64,000 bases of DNA, taken from assembly GCF_042453785.1 (NCBI RefSeq), contig NC_091675.1:53206501-53270500 (forward strand), written 5' to 3'. The position numbers and the translations under genes were made by a program. Shown piece after piece: positions 12,344-22,260 of the stretch (position 1 is the first letter of the stretch; each line of letters begins with the position of its first letter). The notes under the pieces were generated by a model. That model made no database searches and had not been told where the DNA came from. It worked only from the letters and a program-made list of their open reading frames with translations. Source of the stretch: Malus domestica. Lineage: Eukaryota; Streptophyta; Magnoliopsida; Rosales; Rosaceae.

Positions 12344-13605
12344 CCTACTATACGAACTTTGGTGCCATTAGCTACGGAGACAAAAGAAGGAGTGGAGGAG
12401 TTTTGAAAATCATTTAGTAAAGATGCATCGTTAGTCATGTGATCAGAAGCTCCTGAGTCGACTATCCAAAAACCACGACTACTACTAAGATCCAATGCAG
12501 TGGAAATAGTTGCAACAATACCTGGCATGTCATTTTGTGACACTGAGCTTGATTGTTCGAGGAAGCCAGCAAACTTGCCGAGCATGGCTGAGGGACTTTC
12601 ATGATTTGTTGTTCCTTGTTTCTGTTGCAAGAAGTTAGCAAATTCATTTATGAGAGTAATGGGACTAGAAGAAGAGTTCATCACATTATTGGAGACATTG
12701 TCGCAAACAAGGTTTCCTCTAGGAGTGTAGGCAGGCTTCATTTGGTTTCTTGGTGCTCTTCCATCATCGTTGAACTTGGGTTTAAGTTCTGGATGAAGAA
12801 TCCAGCACTTTTCTTTTATGTGTCCAACGCCTGGATAACCTATTTTCACACAGTGAGAACACTTTAAGTCTGGTCGTTTTCCCTTGTATGGTCTGGAAAA
12901 GGTGAAGGCTCTCGCTTCTGATGGCCTAAGATCTGATTCTCCAACGACCACGTCTGCATTCATGACCTTCTTCCTTATTTCTTCGCGTTGAATAACATTG
13001 CAGACCATCTGGAAGGTGGGAAGTTCAAGTGTCATCAAGAGATGACTTTTAAGGTCCTCATAGTATGGTCCAATGCTGGCAAGCAACTGGAACACCTTGT
13101 CTTCTTCAGCACGCTTTAAAAGAATGGTTGTGTCCGTGGTATGAGGTCTGTAGAGATCCAATTCATTCCATTTGGCCTTCAAGTTGCCAAGATGTTGAAC
13201 AAAAGAGAGATTTCCCTGTTGTAATTCTGTAAGATCTTTCTTCAGCTGGAAGACTCGTTCAGCATTGTTTAGATCTCCATACATGTCTCGTACAGAATTC
13301 CAAAGGTGGTGAGATGCCACTGAATAACTGAAAATCTCAGCTATCTTTGGTTCCATAGAATTCAACAGCCAAGACATGATAAGTTGATCTTGGGACACCC
13401 ATGCTGCATAATCTGGTGAAGTTGTTTCGGGCATGATATCATCATTTTGAATGAACTGGAGCTTTGCACGTCCTCCAAGAGCGAGAGAAATAGCTCGTGA
13501 CCAGGGCAGATAGTTGAATTTGTTTAGGAGCACAGAGCTCCAACGTTGAATTGGGTTGGTATCCATGGTTTCGTTTTTTGAAACTTTCTCTGATGATGTT
13601 GCCAT
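12344..13605 (-). pseudogene. Copia gag-protease, interrupted by nested element
   Basis: The reading frame starts at ATG 13605-13603 (MATSSEKVSKNETMDTN); open frame further upstream is LTR and primer sequence, not protein. It shows a Retrotran_gag domain (PWSRAI, QDQLIMSWLLNSM), a zinc knuckle near 12810-12850 with CSHC then H and C, and the aspartic protease DSGASDHMTNDASLL. The knuckle spacing reads C-x2-C-x9-H-x4-C rather than the canonical x4. The frame is cut after VRIVG at 12344-12350 by the inserted element; pol resumes in the same sense at 9826. No stop was found within gag itself. Confidence 0.85.
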
Positions 13606-13670
13606 AATGGCTTTAACTGGTTTGGATTTGGTAGGTTTTCGGAAGAACACAGATGCAGGTCCACGAGGGA

Positions 13671-13687
13671 TCACTGCTCTGATACCA
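13671..13687 (-). other. Primer-binding site of second Copia element
   Basis: The minus strand reads TGGTATCAGAGCAGTGA; the first 12 bases match the complement of initiator tRNA-Met. The same sequence recurs at 6424-6440 beside the left LTR. Confidence 0.9.
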
Positions 13688-13689
13688 TA

Positions 13690-14047
13690 TGAAAATTTGG
13701 ATCCAATATATGTTTTTGAATTACCTGATGCAGCAGAGTTTATATACAATTTATTGCACACGCATGCAATAAACAAAAGGACTGTCCATATTGCAGCAGT
13801 CAGAATCCACATGCAGTGGCCTTGCTGTCCACGATGCATGTGTACTTGTTGTCCAGATAATGATGCATCTACACATGCTAACCTAGCTGTGAAGGAATGA
13901 TAATATTCCTTCTGTCTAGTCTGTGGAGCTCCTTAAACAAGTGGAACACCTTTAACAACTAGCACTAAACCCTAGCTGAAAGCAAGATGCGCTGTTATCC
14001 ATCAAAGCCATTATTCTTCCAACTGTATTAGGGTTAAAGAATATTCA
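13690..14047 (-). repeat. Right (5') LTR of second Copia element
   Basis: 358 bp, same length as the left LTR, about three substitutions apart (in the stretch 13980-14030). The primer site follows two bases inside. Its outer edge at 14047 cuts directly into ATP sulfurylase coding sequence. Confidence 0.9.
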
Positions 14048-14048
14048 A

Positions 14049-14623
14049 TAGGATCCTGCAGGAATGGGTCATCCAACCGAGAAGAGAGATCTGTATGATG
14101 CTGATCATGGAAAGAAAGTATTAAGCATGGCACCTGGACTGGAGCGACTTAACATCCTTCCCTTCAAGGTATGTCGATTATCTGGCTGTGACACTATTTG
14201 CCCTTATTGTATGATATCTTCCGTCATCAGTAAGTTATTCCCTTGCAAGCTGCTGCTTATGATAAAACTCAAGGCAAAATGGCATTTTTTTTATCCCTCG
14301 AGGCCTCAGGACTTCCTTTTCATATCTGGCACGAAGGTACGAGTTCTTTCGATGTTGTTTCCGACCTTTTTTTTCTTTACTGTTATAATCAGCCATTCAA
14401 AGTAGTATTTAAAGTAAAACACATTAAGTTTAAGTGCATAAACTAAGTTTAGTTGATCTAAAGACATTGTAAATTACTATGACAGAGGCAAACACTTACA
14501 AGGAACAAAGAGAACCCTCCCGAATGATTCATGCGCCCTAGTGGCTGGAAGGTGCTAATCGACTACTATGACAGTATGGCTTCTGCGGACAACGGTAAAG
14601 TCCCAGAAGCAGTTCCAGCCTAA
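14049..14623 (+). pseudogene. APS: ATP sulfurylase, last three exons (broken)
   Basis: Three exon-like blocks encode the C-terminus of plant ATP sulfurylase (sulfate plus ATP to adenosine 5'-phosphosulfate, first step of sulfate assimilation, plastid/cytosol). Exon 14049-14169 reads GMGHPTEKRDLYDADHGKKV then SMAPGLERLNILPFK and ends at a consensus AG|GTATGT donor. Exon 14250-14336 reads AAYDKTQGKMAF, then an 8-T tract near 14285 shifts the frame before PSRPQDFLFISGTK. Exon 14486-14623 reads RNKENPPE, an in-frame TGA, then GWKVLIDYYDSMASADNG and VPEAVPA-stop. The 5' part is missing: the Copia LTR ends at 14047. Frameshift plus stop plus truncation make this a pseudogene. The symbol denotes the family, not a specific paralogue. 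Confidence 0.85.
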
Positions 14624-15104
14624 GCCTAAGCCTAATCTTGTCTCTTATGTGTGATCAAGATTACCTGATTAGTCTCCTTTGTGAGATCAAGATTTCCTAA
14701 GAATCTCTCACCTGTTTCGAATAAAACCGTGTGAGGCACTGGTGCAGAGAAACGATACTCGCCTCAACTGTAATTAGCGCCGTGTAATTGCATCTTGCAT
14801 CACTGCATTTGTGCACTCCCACGGCGCATTGTATCATATGTGGTTTTCTTCTACGGAACATAATTGTGCTATGCCTTTGTTTTGTTAAAATATTCCTCTA
14901 TGGTATATGCACTAGTTATGGTTTAAGATGCTGGATCCAAAAGAAAAGCATGATCAAATTCTCTAAATTTCTTGTCATGGAGCACAGATTTACTTTGGAA
15001 CATTTTTAGATTTGACAACTAGCATTCAATTGCTCCATAATATTAGGAATTGCTCCATATATTAGGTGATGGATTCGAAGTTGGGTGCAATGCGACGGGG
15101 ATTC
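14624..15104. other. Former ATP sulfurylase 3' UTR and spacer
   Basis: Non-coding. Much of it (14696-14835 and 14845-15104) is shared with unit 2 at 27297-27430 and 28168-28400, where the two parts are separated by a 734-bp insertion. Confidence 0.6.
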
Positions 15105-15363
15105 TGCCCTGGCCAAGTACTCTAACCCGTGTTTGCTATCCCTCTTTAGACAACTGAATATGGGCTTACCGAGAACTGGTATGAACTTGAAAACCTAACT
15201 TATGGGCCAAGATATGGCTGCACTCCCAATGCATGCACCTATTGTCCCCAACTTAATCGCTATGCATCCACAAACCTGTTCAGAAGTTCCACAATAACCA
15301 TCTAAAACAATTCGTTCCTCTGACTTCCTCTGAAGACATTAATCCTCTCAAAATCCCTTAAGT

Positions 15364-15831
15364 GAGAAAATTGTAGCAATGGTCCCTCAACTTTAATCAA
15401 ATTGGAGCAATGGTCCTTTAACTAAAAATTCATTACTATTGGTCCCTTAACTTATCAAAATGTGTAGCTATAGTCATTTTTCATCAATTTAGTCAAAATT
15501 TTGTCAAAATAAGTTATGTTGGAATAACCATTTATATAATTAGGGTCCCTTAACTCCTCAAAGTGTGTAATTATGATCCTTTTCGTCAATTACGTCAAAT
15601 TTTTTGTCAAAACGAGTTATGTTGGAAGGACCATTGCTACAATTGGGTTAAAGTTAAGGGACTATTTCTCCAGTTGAATTAAAGTTGAGGGACCAATGGT
15701 AATGGATTTTTAGTTGAGGGACCATAGCTGCACGTTTTGTTGAGTTGAGGGACCAATTGTAATGGATTTTTAGTTGAGGGGCCAATGCTCCAATTGAGTT
15801 CAAGTTCGAGGACCATAACTACAATTTACTC
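15364..15831. mobile_element. Mutator-type MITE, copy 2, inside the relic
   Basis: 468 bp, related to 5646-6081 (starts GAGAAAATTGTAGC, ends ACAATTTACTC). It is flanked by the perfect 9-bp direct repeat CCCTTAAGT (15355-15363 and 15832-15840). Unit 2 at about 28650-28670 shows the undisrupted site with a single related copy of the target, so insertion followed the segmental duplication. Confidence 0.9.
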
Positions 15832-16597
15832 CCCTTAAGTTAGACTCATTAAACACGGCGAAACACAAATATGTTGAAGACCAATGTGCTGTTTACCTTC
15901 TAACACCAAATATTCATCTATCCCTAAACTGCAAGAGTAAGAGCACAACTATCTAGAACGAAGCTTGAGGTAGAAGGTTCATCCATACGATGTTGGTGAT
16001 CACTGTTGGACCCACGAGTGGCCTCTCTATGATCTCTTTGGCAGGCTTATCTGTGATGAGAGCTTGAGCAGCCATTGTGTCCATAATCAGATTCATCCAC
16101 AGCAGCTGGACCACTATTAATGGTACTTCACCGGCTGAGGCCCGCTGCCATAAAGTTGATCACAAGAGTTGCAACATTTATTGTGAGCTAGAACTAAACA
16201 AACTTTTGGAAGTTGGCAGAAACGGTTACCAAAGTTGCAAATTTGTCATCTAAGATGACAAAGTCTGAGCTCTCCTTGGCAACTTCAGTGCTCTGAATCC
16301 CCATCGAGAGTCCTATGTCAACTTCTTTAAGTGTGGGCACATCATTCTTGCCAACAACTGTCACAACAACTACATAGCCTTTTTGTTTCAAGCACTGCAC
16401 CATAAGAAGCTTATCAAATGTCGAAGACCTCGCCATCACGTTAATTACATTAACTTTCTGCATTCTTTGCTCCGGCGTGTAGTTGCGAGATTCTACGCCT
16501 TCTACCACTGCTTCCTTGGTTCCTCCTGGTCAGGCCAGAGTATGCCACACTTGCCAGTTCTTGCTTTACATATGGAAACATTGTCGTAAGTGATCAA

Positions 16598-17256
16598 TGT
16601 TGTGTTTGGCTCATATAATTATGAGTTAGCAACCATTTCCTCTCAACTTTGTGGACTTTGGAAGCATGTTTTGTGGAAGCATGTTTTGGGGAAGCATGTT
16701 TTGTGGAAGCATGTTTTGTGGAAGCATGTTTTATGGAAGCATGTTTTGGGGAAGCATGTTTTGTGGAAGCATGTTTTGTGGAAGCATAATTGATGGTGCA
16801 TGTCTATAAGTGAAGGCATTTTTCATACACAAAAAGGGTGTGAGCATTTGGCTCTCTCCATGAGGAAAGCATCAGAGAGCATCCAAATGGGGAGAGCATT
16901 CGGCTCTCCCATGGGAAAGCATGGGCAAGGTTGAGAGAAAATCAAGAGAGCTAGAGTGAAAAATATTCTAATGAAAGAACTCTTGGGGTAGAGTGAGGCT
17001 CTTGGGAAAATTCTATGAGTGGGTGTGCAAGGGATTCGGGATTGGGTTATGTTGATTTAACTCATGTGTACTTGTACTGTTATTCTCATAGTGAAGAGCA
17101 ATATCTCTCCGGGGACGTAGGCAGATTTTTGCCGAACCTCGTAAATTCCTCGGTGTCTTTATTTCTTGTATTTTATTATGTTCAACTGAGTGTGATTTTG
17201 GTGAGGTTGTAATCTGAATCTCGTTTCCGCACTAATGAACGGACCAAGGCACAACA
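16598..17256 (+). mobile_element. Solo LTR (Copia-like) inside the relic
   Basis: 659 bp, TGTTGTGTTTGG...GGCACAACA with perfect 7-base inverted ends, flanked by the 5-bp TSD ATCAA (16593-16597 and 17257-17261). Unit 2 has the empty site at about 29435. The stretch CTCTCCGGGGACGTAGGCA then CCGAACCTCGTAAAT near 17107-17150 is typical of the R/U5 part of Tnt1/Tork-like Copia LTRs. No internal region is present. Confidence 0.85.
16660..16787. repeat. 15-bp minisatellite inside the solo LTR
   Basis: Nine occurrences of GGAAGCAT spaced exactly 15 bases (consensus GGAAGCATGTTTTGT, with variants ending GG or AT). It lies in the promoter-proximal part of the LTR. Confidence 0.9.
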
Positions 17257-18480
17257 ATCAATTCCACCTGCATCTCGGCAAACTGGCAAAGCTTCAACTG
17301 CTTCCCTCACTCCTGGCCTATATGGCTTTATGGATCCTTTACGCCTACTAATCCTAACAGGATCAAGCTGCTTTCTTCGAGCTTTCCGTACTTATTTTTG
17401 TCATTAATGTGCTTATCCTGAGCTTGTTTGTGTGCCAAAGCAATGCATCGCAGACTGCTTGCTGCCATGCCTAATCTGCTCAAGCTTCAACTGTTCATCA
17501 TCATTCAAAGCTTTTGTGACACAGACTCACAGTAGTAACTCGAGCATATTTCTAGTATCATACCTGCAGCTTCTTTCCAATGCACATAGGTAGCATTGTC
17601 CGCCTTCCTTCTCATCAAAACCCCGCTTTGTTTCTATGTGAATTGAAGGCTTCAACACGATGAATGACACGTTTCTGCTTCAATTCCTCCATGTGACCAT
17701 GTGTAGCTCCAGAGTAGCCCATGAAAGAATGGCTTTCTCAGTAGGACCCAAAAACTCAAATCCTGATCCTGAACTAGGCCTATAAACACTACCGGACATG
17801 TTAAATGCTACTCCTCGGATTAAATCAAGAAGATAATGACAATTTGATGAATAAGCTTCATCTTCCACAGATTCCTGTCCAAGCTAAAAATTTGTAACCT
17901 TCATCTCATTGAACGTCAATGTGCCAGTTTTGTTACGGTGGCACATCCCATAGTCTCACAAGCAGGGAGCCTCCGCACCAGATCTTGCTCCGCAATCATC
18001 CTCTTCATTGAATAAGTGAGAGTCAAAGTGACAGCAAACGGGAAGCTTTCAAGAATTGCAATCACAACGACAATAACTGCAACTGCTACCATGTCCACCA
18101 CAGCATTCACCACATCATCAATCTTCATCTTGCTGCCTTCAAACTTGCCAAATTCACTCTCGTTCTTTGCGTTGCCCATGAAGTAATGCGCTACCAGGAC
18201 CTTGAAAACCATGAATGCAACACCCAAGCCAATCTTTGCCATTAGCAGGGTTAGTTTACTTAACCGCTCTTGTAATGGCTTCTGCCGATCACTTGTGTCA
18301 CGGCTGATCAAGCTCATCATTTGGCCCCATGTCGAATTCATGCCAACTGAAGGCAAAAGCATTTGTCCATATCCATCAACCACCTTGGTTCCGGAATACA
18401 AGGACGGGTTCTGGCCTCCATTAATTTCCACATGCTCGCTCTCCCCCATTATGCGTGATTCGTCCATGCGCAAGTATTAT

Positions 18481-19173
18481 CCAACTCATTTGCATTTGAA
18501 GGAGAAATGCAATTATTATCCAAACTTTAAATGACACTTACTATTGCTCTAACGAGTATTATTTTATTATTTTATTTTTACTCTTTTTTGTTTTGTTGTA
18601 AAACTTTTATAATTGAGCTTGAGCGTGCTTACTTGACATGAAATCGTGTATTGAATTTTCTTACTTTCTAAAAAATAGACAACAGTGACCGGATTGTCAT
18701 TATCTTTTCAGTCACAAATGACAATTAGCCACCATTAAAAGTGACTATAGGCTTTAGTTACTATGAACTCTTTTTTTTTTGTAGTACAATGATATACTTT
18801 TACATTAAAGAAAGGGGGAGTTCGACTAAGCCACAAATGGATAACCTAATTTAATATTGAATTCGTAGTTACTATGAACTATTAACTATAGACTAAGCAA
18901 AGACTATTTTTATGCTTTGACAAAAGCTCAAAAAGAATTAACAACATTACATTATTGGGACTAAAGTTTTAATTACATTATCAACTAAAAACAGATGAAC
19001 ATACTTGCATCCTACACATATATGTTGTACAGCAAAGTTTAAATTACATTATTTTAGTATAATAAAAGAATGTAAGAAATAATTATACAAAAATTCATAT
19101 CAAACTGTGATTTACACATACTAGCAGTGTCGCTACCGAATTGGGACTTCAATCCTTCAAAATCAAAGGTACT
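18481..19173. other. Spacer between relic and intact Ca2+-ATPase, unit 1
   Basis: No gene seen. AT-rich, with a SINE-like block near 18772-18870 (GTTCGACTAAGCCACAAATG) also present at 30969-31070 in unit 2. The last part is the 3' flank of the Ca2+-ATPase gene. Confidence 0.5.
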
Positions 19174-22100
19174 TCAAATAGAGTTCTTCTTCGACTTCTT
19201 CATCTTGAGATAGCTGAAAATAGGAGTCTCAGGAACAGGAATCGACTTGACAATCCAACCAATTGGCCAAGAGACTGCTGCAATGCCAACACAAGCACCC
19301 CATTGCCCCCAATTCAACCTTTCTGTATCTGCAAACTTCTTCAAAAACTCCACCATCACCACCTGCAGCAAAATTGTGACACCAATAATTCCCAAAAACA
19401 ACTTGTTGGTGTGGATTCCTCTGAACACATTCTTCTTCTCAAGCTTCCTTGCATTGAACTCATTGAACACCTGGCACAGCACAAATGTGTTGAAGATCAG
19501 TGTGTCCTTCACCTTGTCCTCCACACCGAAGATCGATTTTCCTTTGAACTGCAATGTCAGGAGGATTGCAATCTGGTAGAGTGCTTGAGGCAGGAGGTTC
19601 CTCCACATTATATTGGTGATCAGAGGTTCCGTCCTCCCGACCGGTTTTTTCTTCATGAGCTCTTTTGTTGGCTTCTCTGTGGCGAGAGCCAGAGCACCTA
19701 GTGTGTCCATGATCAAATTCACCCACAGTAACTGAACAGCTGTTAACGGGACTTCACCAGCGGAAATTGCTGCTACAAAGTTGATCACCAGCGCTGCGAC
19801 ATTGACGGTGAGTTGGAATTGGATGAACTTCTGGATGTTTTCGTAAACACATCTTCCCCACCTTAAAACTGTGGCCACCGACGAAAAGTTGTCGTCCATG
19901 ATCACGATATCCGAGCTCTCTTTCGCGACTTCTGTGCCTTGAATCCCCATGGAAAGTCCGATGTCAGCTTCTTTCAATGCAGGCGCATCGTTTGTGCCAT
20001 CCCCTGTCACCGCCACCACATGGCCTAGCTGTTTCAAGCACTGCACCATGAGAAGCTTGTCAAAGGGGGAGGACCTTGCCATCACACAGATTTTGTCCAC
20101 CTTCTCCATTCTTTCTTCCGGTGTGTAGTTCCGAAATTGCATGCCTTCTATCACTGCGCTGCTGAAGAACATGTCCTGATCGGGCTTGAGTATCCCGCAT
20201 TCTGTGGCTATTGCTTTTGCAGTGAACACATTGTCGCCTGTGATCATTTTAACATTCACCCCTGCACGTTGACAGTCTTCAACAGCTTTCTTCACCCCCG
20301 GGCGGCATGGATCTTTTAACCCAACAAGGCCTAATAATGTCAATCCATCTTCTTTTAGCAAATTTTTATGTTCTTGATCATCCACTTGCTCTTGTACCTC
20401 AATTTCTGTGTGTGCAAAAGCAATGCATCTGAGGCTGCTTGCCGCCATACCTTGGATAATCTGCTCAAATTTCAATTTCGCGTTCTCATCCATATCTTTA
20501 ACCACTCCGGATGCATTGTAGTAACTTGTGCACATTACTAATACCATCTCTGCAGCTCCTTTCCAATGTGCTTGCACAGAATCGTCCACCTTCCGCTTCA
20601 TCAAAACCCCGCTTCGTTTCTTCTGTGAATTGAAGGCCTCGACATAGAGAATGCTGCAACTCTTCACCACTTTCTGCATATCCATCTTCGCCCCATGCAC
20701 TGCCCACGAAAGAATCGCCTTCTCAGTAGGACTACCCGAGATTTCAATTTCCGAACCCGAATTAGGCCGGAACACACTCCCGGTTGTGTTCAGAGCAACC
20801 CCTTCATGAATCAAGTTACGAACAAAAGGTGATATGGACGAATACGCCTCTTCTTCCACGGGTTCCTCGCCTAGCCAAAACTTGGTCACCTTCATTTCAT
20901 TCATGGTGAGAGTGCCTGTTTTATCGGTACAAATGACGGTGGCTGACCCCATCGTCTCACAAGCAGAAAGCTTCCTCACCATCGCCTTATCTGCCATCAT
21001 TCTCTTCATCGAATACGCAAGCGTTAGAGTCACAGCCAGAGGCAGGCCTTCCGGAATTGCCACCACAACAATTGTAACCGCAGCAGCGACAATCCCTACA
21101 ACCGCGTTTAATATGTCGTCAACTTTAGTCTTGCTGCCATTATACTCCCGGTTTCCATTCTCGTCCTCTGTATTTCCAGTGAAATACCTAACCATCAAGA
21201 CAATCAGGACTAAAAATGCAACTACCAAACCGACTTTACCAATCGATGACGTTAGCTTGTTGAGCCGAGCTTGCAGAGGCGTCTCTTCACCATTGTCGCG
21301 GCTGATTTGGCTCATCATTTCGCCCCATGTCGTGTTCATTCCAACAGAGGTGACAAGCATCCGAGCATAGCCATCAGCAACTTTTGTGCCGGAAAACAAG
21401 AAAGGATTCTGGTGTTGACTAATTTCGACATGATCACTCTCCCCTGTCATGCTCGATTCGTCTACTTGTAACGAATGGCCGTCTAGAAACAATCCATCAG
21501 CCGGAACTTGGTCTCCGATCTTTAAACAAATGACATCACCAACTACAATTTTGAATATCGAAATCTGTTGGCGCCTGCCGCCTCTCACAGCTTCGATTTG
21601 GACATTGTCGCTGACTTTAGACAACTTATCAAACTGTCTGTTCTGTCTAAAATTACTCACAGCAGAAACAGAAATTACCAGAATGATTGCGAGAAATATG
21701 CTTCCGCCATCGATCCATCCATCTTTTAGACCGTGCACTTTGATTCCCAAGCCGAGAGAAAGCGTAGCGCAGCCTAAGAGAATGAGAATTGTGAGGTCTT
21801 TGAAGGCTTCCCACACAAAGTGGAAGAACCCCTTTGTTGGGGGCTTCTTGTAAGTGTTCGAGCCGAATGCTTTGAGTCTTTTCGCAATGTCGCCTTCAGG
21901 ATCATCGCCGCCATGGACTCCGTGCTCTGCGTCAGTTTTGAGAGCGGTGGCAATTTCTTCAACCCCTCCTAGCTCCTGAAGCTGGTTGAGATTTTTCTGC
22001 TTGACAAGGTGAGTGAGGGTAGTTTGATCAATTTGGAATAAGCTATATGATGGCTCAACAGAAATGGCGGTATAAGAAGGAGATGGAGATGTTTTGGTGT

Positions 22101-22260
22101 TTTTGTATTTTGGTATTGAAAGGTTGAAGGCTCTAGAGCAGTAGATTGTGGCAAAAGCATAACGCCATTTTCTTTGGTGTTTGCTAAGAGTGCTTTTTGG
22201 AACATCAAAAAGCCGCTCGATTTCAATGCAAGCCAACTTTGCATGCAGGGTGGTAGACAT
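19174..22260 (-). CDS. ACA12/13-like: Autoinhibited plasma-membrane-type Ca2+-ATPase, copy 1
   Basis: Type IIB P-type ATPase that exports Ca2+ from the cytosol at ATP cost; 1028 residues, full family length, single exon as in Arabidopsis ACA12 and ACA13. Residues 28-45 (HQRKWRYAFATIYCSRAF) form the basic/aromatic N-terminal helix expected to bind calmodulin and autoinhibit. Actuator TGES is at 272-275, the M4 Ca2+ site PEGLPLAVT at 403-411, phosphorylated Asp446 in DKTGT, nucleotide-site KGAA at 567-570, hinge GDGTNDAP at 753-760, and paired membrane segments at about 150-172, 187-202, 340-360, 384-401 and C-terminally from 815 to 1003. All catalytic residues are intact. The start ATG gives the N-terminal helix and nothing upstream extends the frame convincingly. 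Arabidopsis ACA12 and ACA13 are plasma-membrane pumps linked to stress and pollination responses; that role is inferred here. Confidence 0.95.
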   Translation of the reverse strand: MSTTLHAKLACIEIERLFDVPKSTLSKHQRKWRYAFATIYCSRAFNLSIPKYKNTKTSPSPSYTAISVEPSYSLFQIDQTTLTHLVKQKNLNQLQELGGVEEIATALKTDAEHGVHGGDDPEGDIAKRLKAFGSNTYKKPPTKGFFHFVWEAFKDLTILILLGCATLSLGLGIKVHGLKDGWIDGGSIFLAIILVISVSAVSNFRQNRQFDKLSKVSDNVQIEAVRGGRRQQISIFKIVVGDVICLKIGDQVPADGLFLDGHSLQVDESSMTGESDHVEISQHQNPFLFSGTKVADGYARMLVTSVGMNTTWGEMMSQISRDNGEETPLQARLNKLTSSIGKVGLVVAFLVLIVLMVRYFTGNTEDENGNREYNGSKTKVDDILNAVVGIVAAAVTIVVVAIPEGLPLAVTLTLAYSMKRMMADKAMVRKLSACETMGSATVICTDKTGTLTMNEMKVTKFWLGEEPVEEEAYSSISPFVRNLIHEGVALNTTGSVFRPNSGSEIEISGSPTEKAILSWAVHGAKMDMQKVVKSCSILYVEAFNSQKKRSGVLMKRKVDDSVQAHWKGAAEMVLVMCTSYYNASGVVKDMDENAKLKFEQIIQGMAASSLRCIAFAHTEIEVQEQVDDQEHKNLLKEDGLTLLGLVGLKDPCRPGVKKAVEDCQRAGVNVKMITGDNVFTAKAIATECGILKPDQDMFFSSAVIEGMQFRNYTPEERMEKVDKICVMARSSPFDKLLMVQCLKQLGHVVAVTGDGTNDAPALKEADIGLSMGIQGTEVAKESSDIVIMDDNFSSVATVLRWGRCVYENIQKFIQFQLTVNVAALVINFVAAISAGEVPLTAVQLLWVNLIMDTLGALALATEKPTKELMKKKPVGRTEPLITNIMWRNLLPQALYQIAILLTLQFKGKSIFGVEDKVKDTLIFNTFVLCQVFNEFNARKLEKKNVFRGIHTNKLFLGIIGVTILLQVVMVEFLKKFADTERLNWGQWGACVGIAAVSWPIGWIVKSIPVPETPIFSYLKMKKSKKNSI

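Larger units (their letters stand above)
6242..14047 (-). mobile_element. Second Ty1/Copia retrotransposon with extra gag stub
   Basis: Minus-strand order: 5' LTR (14047-13690), tRNA-Met primer site, gag-protease (13605-12344), nested insertion (12343-9832), integrase-RT-RNase H (9826-6811), polypurine tract, 3' LTR (6800-6443), then a further primer site and gag start (6442 to about 6242) truncated after about 50 codons. The LTRs differ at about three of 358 positions by eye. Four in-frame stops break pol. The extra stub makes this a truncated tandem of two elements sharing a central LTR. Confidence 0.85.
15105..18480 (-). pseudogene. Plasma-membrane-type Ca2+-ATPase relic, unit 1
   Basis: Minus-strand fragments match a type IIB Ca2+-ATPase but differ clearly from the intact neighbours, so this is a separate older paralogue. 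From its 5' end: LRMDESRIMGESEHVEI (actuator loop, MGES instead of TGES), TWGQMMSLISRD, PFAVTLTLTYSMKR, then CETMGCATV followed directly by KTGT-type sequence in another frame. A 10-nt deletion near 17930 removes the phosphorylated aspartate. Further on are broken nucleotide-domain pieces, VTVVGKNDVP (family GDGTNDAP), and a C-terminal piece at 15150-15310 with an in-frame stop. The first 265 or so residues are absent. Two mobile elements are inserted. Confidence 0.9.

Noticed and set aside
13606-13839. N-terminal extension of gag (starts MHRGQQGHC)
   Set aside because: This stretch is LTR and primer-binding site; the ATG at 13605 is the plausible gag start.
16590-16793. Open frame encoding repeated WKHVL units
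   Set aside because: It is only the translation of a 15-bp minisatellite; 15 is divisible by three, which keeps the frame open.
19141-21853. Several plus-strand open frames of 110-186 codons antisense to Ca2+-ATPase copy 1 (and equivalents at 36014-38852)
   Set aside because: They are mirror frames of a strongly coding minus-strand gene, have no family signature, and their conservation between units follows from the gene itself.
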